From an uncultured Eubacteriales bacterium (GTDB taxonomy: Bacteria > Bacillota > Clostridia > Lachnospirales > Anaerotignaceae), in assembly GCA_959604475.1 (NCBI GenBank), contig CAUHBX010000053.1:1-6619 (forward strand): a DNA stretch of 6,619 bases, given 5' to 3'. A program made the translations under genes and the position numbers. This document shows, piece after piece, positions 1-5,958 of this stretch (the stretch's first letter is position 1; each line of letters begins with the position of its first letter). The notes below the pieces were generated by a model, which saw only the letters and a list, made by a program, of their open reading frames with translations, was not told the DNA's origin and did no database searches.

Positions 1-797
1 GCTGCGGAAACTATCCAAGAAAACAGATAGACTCACTTGTGGAATTTGTTAAGACCTACAGGGCGAAGGGACTTGCATGGATTGTTGTAAACAATGACGG
101 CACACTGAAATCGCAGATAGCCAAATTCTTTACTCCCGAAAAGCTTCAGGAGATTGTTGACGCAATGAACGGTAAGCCCGGAGACCTTATACTTATATGC
201 GCTGACCAGAATAAGGTTGTTTTTGACTCCCTCGGAGCGCTCAGATGTGAGATTGCAAGAAGACAGGAGCTTACAAGGCCCGATGATTACAGGTTCCTTT
301 GGGTGACGGAGTTCCCTATGTTTGAGTATGACGAGGAAGAACAGAGATATGTTGCGGAGCACCATCCGTTCACGTCCCCTATGGATGAGGACCTTCCGCT
401 GCTTGACACAGACCCTTCAAAGGTTAGAGCCAAGGCATACGATATGGTTCTTAACGGCTTTGAGCTTGGCGGCGGCAGCATCCGTATCCACAGAAGGGAT
501 GTACAGCAGAAAATATTTTCGCTTCTGGGCTTTACGCCCGAGGCTTCACAGGAGAGGTTCGGCTTCCTTCTTGACGCGTTCAAATACGGCGTTCCTCCCC
601 ACGGCGGCCTTGCATTTGGCTTTGACCGTATAATAATGCTTATGACAGGCGCCACAAGCATAAGGGACGTTATAGCGTTCCCTAAGGTAAAGGACGCTTC
701 GTGCCCTATGACCGACGCGCCTAACATTGTAGACCAGAAGCAGCTGGACGAGCTTGGGATAGCTGTAGTGGAACAGGAAGTAAAAATTGAAGAATAA
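1..797 (+). CDS. aspS: Aspartate--tRNA ligase, C-terminal part (5' end outside window)
   Basis: This is the C-terminal 264 codons of a class II aspartyl-tRNA synthetase, which charges tRNA with aspartate in the cytosol using ATP. The reading frame is open from base 3, so the gene starts upstream of the window; bacterial AspRS is usually near 590 residues, so roughly 55% is missing, including the anticodon-binding domain and motifs 1 and 2. The first ~85 residues seen fit the bacterial GAD-type insertion domain (AKGLAW near residue 22). The catalytic core then returns with WVTEFPMFE (~100), HHPFTSP (~121), NGFELGGGSIRIH (~151) and motif 3, GGLAFGFDR (~201-209), whose Arg contacts ATP; IRDVIAFPK follows. 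The gene ends at TAA 795-797 and is followed by a terminator. Whether the enzyme also charges tRNA-Asn (non-discriminating type) cannot be told from this part. Identity is essentially certain. Confidence 0.97.
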   Translation, partial: CGNYPRKQIDSLVEFVKTYRAKGLAWIVVNNDGTLKSQIAKFFTPEKLQEIVDAMNGKPGDLILICADQNKVVFDSLGALRCEIARRQELTRPDDYRFLWVTEFPMFEYDEEEQRYVAEHHPFTSPMDEDLPLLDTDPSKVRAKAYDMVLNGFELGGGSIRIHRRDVQQKIFSLLGFTPEASQERFGFLLDAFKYGVPPHGGLAFGFDRIIMLMTGATSIRDVIAFPKVKDASCPMTDAPNIVDQKQLDELGIAVVEQEVKIEE

Positions 798-865
798 AAG
801 GGAAAGCGGAGCACCCAATGCAACTAAGGGCTGGGTTGCGGCTGAAATATGCAAATAACAGTAAG

Positions 866-897
866 AAAAAACGCACCGTTTAAAACGGTGCGTTTTT
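866..897. terminator. Bidirectional intrinsic terminator between aspS and the MATE gene
   Basis: A GC-rich stem CGCACCGTT/AACGGTGCG (872-880 with 884-892) closes a 3-base loop. It is preceded by six A (866-871) and followed by five T (893-897). It therefore works as a hairpin plus U-tract for transcripts from either side. It sits between convergent genes and ends three bases before the stop codon of the MATE gene, so one element serves both. The remaining space, 798-865, shows only a weak 21-codon ATG frame (818-883) that runs into the hairpin and is not called as a gene. Confidence 0.93.
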
Positions 898-900
898 ATA

Positions 901-2229
901 TTAATATTTATATCTCTTTTTTCCCTTCACAAAGCATACCGCCGAAATAACCAGCGTCATAAGCTCCGCAGCGGGTACGGAAAGCCATATCCCATTTATT
1001 CCTATCAGGCTTGGCAGCAGCAGTATACAGGCCGCCAAAAATCCAAAGGTACGGAGGAAGGAAATCAGCGCGGATATTTTTCCGTCGGAAAATGCCGTAA
1101 ACATAGACGACGCGAAAATATTAAAGCCGGTTAAAAGAAAGGTTATGGCAAACTTAGCCCAGCCCTCGTTTACAATCTGCCATACGTTGGTGCCGGATTT
1201 CGCGAAAATGCCTATTAAGGGCAGCTTGAATACATTGCTGAGAACAAACCATAAAATAGAATTTGCTCCGATAAAGAACAGGCTGACCTTAATTATATGC
1301 TTCAGCGCGGGTATATCCTGTCTTCCGTAATTGTAGCTTATTACAGGCGCTATACCGCTGGAATAGCCCAGATATACGGAGGTAAGCAGAAACTGGGCGT
1401 ATAACGCCACGGTTATTGAGGCAACTCCGTCTGCGCCCAAAAATTTCATCATTGTAAAGTTAAACAGAAAGGTAGTCACTCCGTTTGCGAGATTTGTAAC
1501 CATTTCCGATGAACCGTTTATGCATACGTTAAAGAGCATTCTGCCGTCCCACTTGGGCTTTTTGAAGCTCAAAAGCCCTTTTTTTGAAACAGCGAAATAT
1601 ATTAGACCGAATACGGCTGGAATAGCGTAGCCGATAACCGTTCCGTATGCGGCGCCCTTAATGCCCATACCGACAACTGCCATAAACAGATAGTCAAAAA
1701 ATATGTTGGCTACTCCTCCCGCCACAACGATGAAAAGCCCAAGATTAGGCTTCCCGGCAGCGGGAAAGAAGCAGCTGAACAGCATCTGCAAAATAGCAAG
1801 GGGCGTAGAGAGAGTAAGTATAGTAAGATAGTCTACGCAGTAGGCGTACAGCTTGTCGTCGGCGCCGAGAAGGAGTACTATTTTGTCCATAAAAATAATA
1901 CCAAAAACGGCCATAGCCAGACCGATAACTATTCCAGTTATGGTAATCAGCGTAAACTGCCTCTTGGCCTTTTCATGCTTTCCCTCACCCATGTTTTTGG
2001 CTATAACAGCGCTTCCTCCGGTGCCAAGCATTATGGCTATACCTATTATTACACTGATAACGGGAAACACAATGTTTACGGCCGACAGGGCGTCAGTGCC
2101 TATTATGTTAGATATAAATACTCCGTCAACCATCTGGTACACAGACATGAATACCATCATAATAATGGTCGGCATAGTAAATTTCATTATACTTTTAAAG
2201 CTTATATTTTTAATCAGATTTGTTTCCAT
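901..2229 (-). CDS. MATE-family multidrug efflux transporter (MepA-like)
   Basis: This is a 442-residue, very hydrophobic protein of the MATE (MatE) family, close in length to S. aureus MepA (about 450). MATE proteins sit in the cytoplasmic membrane and export cationic drugs and dyes in exchange for Na+ or H+. About 12 membrane segments in two repeats are visible. Family-type motifs include MVDGVFISN (33-41, acidic D35 in helix 1), PAAGKPN (156-162), NIFFDYLFM (175-183, D179 in a membrane helix), NGSSEMV (238-244) and GYSSGIAPVISYNYG (288-302), the last typical of the DinF/MepA branch. The ATG is preceded by GGAG nine bases upstream, and the start overlaps the end of the marR gene by 20 bases, so the two are co-transcribed and probably translationally coupled. 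The link with a MarR regulator resembles the mepR-mepA pair. The substrate cannot be predicted; MepA itself is not claimed as an orthologue. Confidence 0.93.
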   Translation of the reverse strand: METNLIKNISFKSIMKFTMPTIIMMVFMSVYQMVDGVFISNIIGTDALSAVNIVFPVISVIIGIAIMLGTGGSAVIAKNMGEGKHEKAKRQFTLITITGIVIGLAMAVFGIIFMDKIVLLLGADDKLYAYCVDYLTILTLSTPLAILQMLFSCFFPAAGKPNLGLFIVVAGGVANIFFDYLFMAVVGMGIKGAAYGTVIGYAIPAVFGLIYFAVSKKGLLSFKKPKWDGRMLFNVCINGSSEMVTNLANGVTTFLFNFTMMKFLGADGVASITVALYAQFLLTSVYLGYSSGIAPVISYNYGRQDIPALKHIIKVSLFFIGANSILWFVLSNVFKLPLIGIFAKSGTNVWQIVNEGWAKFAITFLLTGFNIFASSMFTAFSDGKISALISFLRTFGFLAACILLLPSLIGINGIWLSVPAAELMTLVISAVCFVKGKKRYKY

Positions 2230-2656
2230 TTTCTATTTCTCCAATATATATGTCAGTCAGTTTGTTCAGTATTTTACAGAATGCCTCAATTTCCTCCTGG
2301 GAAAAGGATTTGGCAATTTCGGCAGTGGCCCTGTCAATGGCCCGGTCGTAGGCTGTATATGAGTGGGATACCTCATCCGTGGTTTTAAGGTAGTATACGC
2401 GTTTGTCGCTTGTGCTCTGCACCTTTTTTACAAGGCCCAGCGCCATAAGCTCGTTTATTTTAGACGTCACCGCAGGCTTTGATATGTTCAGCATTTTTGC
2501 AAGGAGCGAGGCCGTGCAGTTTTCAGTGTAATGTATAATATCAAGATATAGCTGGCTGTTATAGGTTATATCCGGTGACAGCAGCCTGTTGTTTGTCATC
2601 TGCAGTTCGCTTATGGTAACGCTGTAGTAATATTTATCCAAGATTTCCTTTATCAA
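2210..2656 (-). CDS. MarR-family transcriptional regulator (MepR-like position)
   Basis: This is a winged helix-turn-helix protein of the MarR family, 148 residues from the chosen TTG start. Residues ~48-95 form the DNA-binding domain: a helix with CTASLLAKMLNIS, the recognition helix SKPAVTSKINELMALGL (59-75) and a wing containing SDKR (83-86), which matches the conserved D-x-R of MarR wings. Helices at both ends would make the dimer interface. MarR proteins usually repress their own operon and release DNA on binding a small ligand. The gene directly precedes and overlaps the MATE gene, so it likely controls that exporter. An in-frame ATG lies at 2692, but it has no Shine-Dalgarno sequence and falls inside the upstream palindrome about 16 bases from the predicted transcription start. 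TTG at 2656 has GGGGTGA with good spacing (2668-2662), so it is preferred. GTG at 2665 is a third option. Family assignment is firm; the exact start is not. Confidence 0.9.
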   Translation of the reverse strand: MIKEILDKYYYSVTISELQMTNNRLLSPDITYNSQLYLDIIHYTENCTASLLAKMLNISKPAVTSKINELMALGLVKKVQSTSDKRVYYLKTTDEVSHSYTAYDRAIDRATAEIAKSFSQEEIEAFCKILNKLTDIYIGEIENGNKSD

Positions 2657-2668
2657 AATATTCACCCC
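2657..2668 (-). promoter_or_regulatory. Ribosome binding site that decides the marR start
   Basis: On the - strand GGGGTG (2668-2663), followed by AATATT, leads into TTG at 2656-2654. It matches the anti-Shine-Dalgarno complement GGAGGTGA except for one base and has normal spacing. No comparable site precedes the in-frame ATG at 2692, where the upstream bases are only A and T. Confidence 0.6.
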
Positions 2669-2717
2669 AAAAAATAAAAAATGGTTAAGCATAATTAATT
2701 AATTTAGCTTAACCATT
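2669..2717 (-). terminator. Probable intrinsic terminator of rnr
   Basis: Reading from rnr on the - strand, an 11-base arm AATGGTTAAGC (2717-2707) pairs perfectly with GCTTAACCATT (2690-2680), followed by a T-rich tract of five T, A and six T (2680-2669). It begins 32 bases after the rnr stop codon. The stem is only moderately GC-rich and its 16-base loop is all A/T, so strength is uncertain. It is the same DNA as the proposed MarR operator. A transcript starting at the marR promoter would lack the 5' arm and should not terminate here. Confidence 0.65.
2681..2716. promoter_or_regulatory. 36-base palindrome, probable MarR operator
   Basis: ATGGTTAAGC (2681-2690) is repeated inverted as GCTTAACCAT (2707-2716). 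The centre, AATTAATTAATT (2693-2704), is itself palindromic about the same axis, so only two base pairs out of 18 break the symmetry. One end overlaps the -10 box of the marR promoter and the element covers the predicted transcription start, an ideal place for repression. MarR dimers bind such inverted repeats. That this MarR binds here is inference; the element may also, or only, be the rnr terminator. Confidence 0.55.
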
Positions 2718-2743
2718 CTAACACGCTAAAAATATATTGTCAA
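2715..2743 (-). promoter_or_regulatory. Sigma-A-type promoter of the marR-MATE operon
   Basis: A perfect -35 box TTGACA (2743-2738) and a -10 box TAGAAT (2720-2715, five of six consensus bases) are separated by exactly 17 bases on the - strand. The transcription start is expected near 2708-2709, inside the palindrome, leaving a leader of about 50 bases before the TTG start. The -35 box lies only five bases beyond the rnr stop codon. Confidence 0.8.
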
Positions 2744-2748
2744 CTGTT

Positions 2749-4878
2749 TTAATCGCAGAGAATAAAGTCTATGGTTCTCATAGCCACGTCCGCTTTATCG
2801 GCCATTACCTTAACCTTGTCCCCCAGGCTGTATTTTTTTCCGGTATGCTCGCCTGTAACGCACATTCGCTGTTCGTCGTAAACATAGTAGTCGTCGTCAA
2901 GGGTATTTAATGCAATCAGGCCCTCAACTGTGTTGGGAAGCTCTACAAATATCCCCCAGCCCGTTACGCCGGATATGATTCCTGTAAAGGTCTCGCCTAT
3001 ATGCTTGGTCATATACTGTACCTGCTTCAGCTTGTCTGTCTCACGTTCGGCCTCCTCTGCCAGCCTTTCGCGTTTTGAGCTTTGCTCTGATACTTCCGTA
3101 AGTATATTGCCGTAGTGCCGTATACGTTTTTCGTCCAGTTTTCCGTCGATGTTTTCCTTAATAATACGGTGTATCTGCAAATCGGGGTAACGCCTTATCG
3201 GTGAGGTAAAGTGGCAGTAGTATTTTGCGGCCAGGCCGAAATGCCCAAGGTTATCAGGCATGTATTTGGCCTGCTTCATGCTTCTAAGCACAACCCTGCT
3301 TATTATATGCTCCTCAGGCTTTCCGCTTACGCTTTCCAAAAGGTCGGCAATTGCCTTCGGATGGATTTCATCATCCAGCTTTCCTTTAAAATGATAGCCG
3401 AAATTGTAGATGAACTGCGCAAGGCTTTTTATTTTTTCCTCGTTAGGGGCCTCATGGTTCCTGTATACAAAGGGCAGCTCCTGCCAGAAATAGTCCTCCG
3501 CAACGGTTTCATTGCAGATAAGCATAAATTCCTCAATTATGCTTGTGGCCGTATTCCTTTCGTGGGGCTTGATGTCTATTGGCTCGCCCTTGTCGTTTAA
3601 TACTATTTCGCATTCGGGAAGGTCGAAGTTTACTGAGCCTCTCTTCTTCCTTTTAGCTGATAAAATGTTTCTAAGCTCCAGCATTGTGCCGAACATATCA
3701 AGCAAATCCGAGTATTCGCCCTTAAACTCAGAATTTTCGTTTTCCAGTATGTCATTTACAATCCTGTAGGTCATTCTTCTGTCGGAATTTATTACGCTTT
3801 TCACAATTTTATGGCTTACAACATCGCCCTTATCGTTTATATTCATTATACAGCTTAACGCAAGACGGTCCACATGCGGGTTAAGGGAGCATATTCCGTT
3901 TGACAGCTTATGGGGCAGCATTGGTATAACCCTGTCAACCAGGTATATGCTTGTGGCCCTTTTAAGCGCTTCTTTGTCAAGAGGGGAGCCCTCGGTAACA
4001 TATTCGGTAACATCGGCTATATGCACCCCAAGCTCGTATCCGCCGTTGTCCAGCCTTTTAACGGAAACTGCGTCGTCAAAATCCTTGGAGTCGTCGCCGT
4101 CTATCGTTACGGTCTGCACACTTCTGTAGTCCTCGCGTCCTGTTAATAATTTTTCGTCTATTTTATCGGGGTCTATTTTATCAATCTGCTTTTTAACGTC
4201 GTCGGGAAATTCTCCAGGCAGCTCAAACTGCTTGATTATTGACAGTATGTCTACGCCGGGGTCGTTTATATGCCCGATTATCTCGGTTACAATACCTTCG
4301 GCGTTGGCCTTTTCGGTTGCGCGCTTTGTTATTTTAACCGCCACCTTGTGTCCGCTTACTGCGCCCCTTGTGCGTCCTTCGGGAATGAATATATCCCTGC
4401 CTATTTTTTTATCGTCCGGTATTACAAAGCCGTAATTTTTTACAGCGTCAAAGGTTCCGACTATTTCAGCCATACCTCTTTCGGTTATTTTAAGAACTTC
4501 TCCCTCGGCCCTGAATCCGTCGCGGGCGCTCTCCTTGACCTTAATAAGCACCTTGTCTTTGTTCATGGCGCCGTTTGTCGCGTCAGAGGGGATAAAAATG
4601 TCGTTTTCCATGCCCTCGACACGCACAAAGCCGAAGCCTTTAGCGTTTCCTGTAAATACTCCGGGATAAATGTTCAGCTTTTCAGCGGCCATTATTTTGC
4701 CTTTTTTTGTTTCAACGGCGCTGCCCTCGGCTGTAAGGGCGTCAATAATATCGTTGAAATGCTGCATATCCTGTGCGGGCACGTCAAGCATAAGCGCCAG
4801 CTCATGCCTTTTAAGCGGTATATACTCATTGCTGTTTATATAATCCCTAATACGGTTTTTTCTTTCTTCTAATTCCAT
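2749..4878 (-). CDS. rnr: Ribonuclease R (3'-5' exoribonuclease)
   Basis: This 709-residue protein has the full RNase R layout. RNase R degrades RNA processively from the 3' end, including structured RNA, and acts in rRNA and tRNA quality control and in clearing RNA in trans-translation. Domains in order: N-terminal winged helix (~5-62), two cold-shock/OB domains (~70-135, with GNAKGFGFV, and ~138-200), the RNB catalytic domain (~245-575) and a C-terminal S1 domain (~627-706). The active site TIDGDDSKDFDDAV (258-271) supplies D260, D266, D268 and D269, in the spacing of the four metal-binding Asp of RNase II. RVIPMLPHKLSNG (316-328) and HFTSPIRRYPDL (556-567, with the conserved Arg) are also present. 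It ends right after S1 with no lysine-rich tail, shorter than the E. coli enzyme (813). AGGAGGTG lies five bases before the ATG. It follows secG, with a hairpin between them. Confidence 0.97.
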   Translation of the reverse strand: MELEERKNRIRDYINSNEYIPLKRHELALMLDVPAQDMQHFNDIIDALTAEGSAVETKKGKIMAAEKLNIYPGVFTGNAKGFGFVRVEGMENDIFIPSDATNGAMNKDKVLIKVKESARDGFRAEGEVLKITERGMAEIVGTFDAVKNYGFVIPDDKKIGRDIFIPEGRTRGAVSGHKVAVKITKRATEKANAEGIVTEIIGHINDPGVDILSIIKQFELPGEFPDDVKKQIDKIDPDKIDEKLLTGREDYRSVQTVTIDGDDSKDFDDAVSVKRLDNGGYELGVHIADVTEYVTEGSPLDKEALKRATSIYLVDRVIPMLPHKLSNGICSLNPHVDRLALSCIMNINDKGDVVSHKIVKSVINSDRRMTYRIVNDILENENSEFKGEYSDLLDMFGTMLELRNILSAKRKKRGSVNFDLPECEIVLNDKGEPIDIKPHERNTATSIIEEFMLICNETVAEDYFWQELPFVYRNHEAPNEEKIKSLAQFIYNFGYHFKGKLDDEIHPKAIADLLESVSGKPEEHIISRVVLRSMKQAKYMPDNLGHFGLAAKYYCHFTSPIRRYPDLQIHRIIKENIDGKLDEKRIRHYGNILTEVSEQSSKRERLAEEAERETDKLKQVQYMTKHIGETFTGIISGVTGWGIFVELPNTVEGLIALNTLDDDYYVYDEQRMCVTGEHTGKKYSLGDKVKVMADKADVAMRTIDFILCD

Positions 4879-4920
4879 AAAAACACCTCCTGTTTATTTT
4901 TCTCCTATAAATCGTTTTTT

Positions 4921-4951
4921 AAACAAAATAAAGGCCGGCAATATGCCGGCC
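4921..4951 (-). terminator. GC-rich hairpin between secG and rnr, terminator or attenuator
   Basis: A perfect 8-base stem GGCCGGCA/TGCCGGCC (4933-4940 with 4944-4951) closes a 3-base loop. It lies nine bases after the secG stop codon. On the - strand it is followed by TTTATTTTGTTT, an interrupted T-rich tract. On the + strand no T-run follows, so it acts for secG transcription. Because the tract is interrupted, termination may be partial, allowing some read-through into rnr. No convincing separate rnr promoter was seen in the 54 bases that follow. Confidence 0.7.
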
Positions 4952-4959
4952 ATATATTA

Positions 4960-5196
4960 TCAAATAAAGCTGATAACAAGTGCAAGTATCATAAAAGCAG
5001 CGCCAAGGATTTTTGTAAGCCTTGAGAGACTGCCTTCCAGTGAACTTCCCTTATTTTTGCTCCAGTATGAGTCTGATGATGTTGAAGCCGCGCTGACAGC
5101 GCCCAGACCCGCCTGACGGTTAGACTGCAAAAGCACCAATACACATAAAATTACTCCGACTACCGCTAATATAACAGTTAATACTGTAGTTAACAT
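4960..5196 (-). CDS. secG: Preprotein translocase subunit SecG
   Basis: This 78-residue protein matches SecG in length and layout. SecG is the small accessory subunit of the SecYEG channel in the cytoplasmic membrane and helps SecA-driven protein export. Two membrane segments are visible (about residues 3-23 and 61-78), joined by a polar loop. The family signature at the end of the first helix and into the loop is present as VLLQSNRQAGLGAVSA (21-36). A strong GGAGG lies nine bases before the ATG. The gene has its own likely promoter upstream and a hairpin just downstream. Its position directly before rnr is a well-known arrangement in Firmicutes and supports the call. Confidence 0.95.
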   Translation of the reverse strand: MLTTVLTVILAVVGVILCVLVLLQSNRQAGLGAVSAASTSSDSYWSKNKGSSLEGSLSRLTKILGAAFMILALVISFI

Positions 5197-5238
5197 TTAT
5201 ATATACCTCCTAATATTCCGCATAAAACTACTTCTGAC

Positions 5239-5267
5239 ATTTTAACACAAATAATATAAATCGGCAA
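5239..5267 (-). promoter_or_regulatory. Probable promoter of secG
   Basis: On the - strand TTGCCG (5267-5262, four of six -35 consensus bases) and TAAAAT (5244-5239, five of six -10 bases) are separated by 17 bases. The start would fall near 5232, about 36 bases before the secG ATG. No clear terminator lies between ktrA and this promoter, so read-through from the potassium genes is also possible. Confidence 0.55.
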
Positions 5268-5290
5268 CAACTATTTTAAAAATCATATCA

Positions 5291-5944
5291 TTAAAGCAGT
5301 TTGAGCAGCTTCTGGACATTTTCCGAGCTTCCTATAACCATAAGATGGTCGTCGCTTCTGATTGTATAGTTGGCAGGGGGGAGCATTGTAACTCCGCCGT
5401 CCTTATGCTTAACCCCGAGAATGCTGATGTTATACTTGGGTCTTATGTTTGAATCAATAATCGATTTGCCGGTCCACTTTTCAAGGGGCGGAATTTCATA
5501 TACGGAATAGTTGTCCGTAAGGCCGATATAGTCGAATACATTGTTCGCGGAAAATCTTTTTGCGGCCTTTTCGGCAATATCCCTGTCTGGATAAACAACC
5601 TCGTCAGCGCCGTTTCTAAGAAGAAATTTTCTTTGTATATCACGGCTTGCCTTGCTTACGACATATTTTGCGCCAAGCTCCTTAAGCAGGCTTGTTATCT
5701 CAAGGCTGCTCTGGAAATTGGAGCCGATGCATACAAAGCATATATCATAATTTCCAACACCTACGCTTTTAAGTACTTCGGGATTTGTACAGTCCCCTAT
5801 CAGTACGCTTGTGGCTATGGGAGCCAAATCTTCAACGGATTTTTCATCGTCGTCAATTACCATTACCTCATTGCCCAGCTTAACCATGTTTTGACACAAA
5901 TGGTGGCCGAAGCGTCCCATTCCTATCATTAATACAGATTTCAT
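5291..5944 (-). CDS. KtrA/TrkA-type potassium-uptake regulatory subunit (RCK protein)
   Basis: This 217-residue cytosolic protein has the size and two-domain form of KtrA/KtrC: an N-terminal RCK_N Rossmann domain (~1-120) and an RCK_C domain (~135-217). The nucleotide-binding loop is GMGRFG (8-13), with an acidic residue at the end of the second strand (VIDDD, 29-33). In this family a ring of subunits binds ATP/ADP or NAD(H) (c-di-AMP at the C-terminal domain in several Firmicutes) and gates the membrane K+ translocator. The stretch FDYIGLTDNYSVYEI (137-151) and SIIDSNIRPKYNISILGVKH (161-180) resemble Bacillus KtrA more than the double-length E. coli TrkA. It starts 14 bases after the upstream translocator gene, with GGTGGAGGAA as ribosome binding site, so the two form one operon. 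KtrA, KtrC and short TrkA cannot be separated by sequence reading alone. Confidence 0.92.
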   Translation of the reverse strand: MKSVLMIGMGRFGHHLCQNMVKLGNEVMVIDDDEKSVEDLAPIATSVLIGDCTNPEVLKSVGVGNYDICFVCIGSNFQSSLEITSLLKELGAKYVVSKASRDIQRKFLLRNGADEVVYPDRDIAEKAAKRFSANNVFDYIGLTDNYSVYEIPPLEKWTGKSIIDSNIRPKYNISILGVKHKDGGVTMLPPANYTIRSDDHLMVIGSSENVQKLLKLL

Positions 5945-5958
5945 AATTCCTCCACCTT

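Noticed and set aside
287..823. Long open frame of 178 codons on the - strand across aspS.
   Set aside because: It is antisense to a clearly conserved AspRS catalytic domain, has no recognisable motifs or ribosome binding site, and reflects codon bias of the real gene.
818..883. A 21-codon ATG frame on the + strand after aspS, with GGAG six bases upstream (MQLRAGLRLKY...).
   Set aside because: Its last third is coded by the terminator hairpin and its stop codon lies in the loop. The composition is unremarkable and GGAG could occur by chance. It is not supported as a gene without conservation or ribosome data.
1853..2388. Overlapping + strand frames of 137 and 169 codons across the MATE start and marR end.
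   Set aside because: Antisense of hydrophobic MATE segments often gives long hydrophobic shadow frames. No start signal or family motif was seen.
4270..4872. 200-codon open frame on the + strand within rnr.
   Set aside because: It is antisense to the conserved cold-shock and N-terminal domains of RNase R, and its residue make-up (many Tyr, Cys, Phe and His) is typical of a shadow frame.
5271..5284. Small A/T palindrome ATTTTAAAAAT after ktrA, considered as a terminator.
   Set aside because: There are no G-C pairs, only a few possible base pairs and no proper U-tract, so it would be too weak to terminate.
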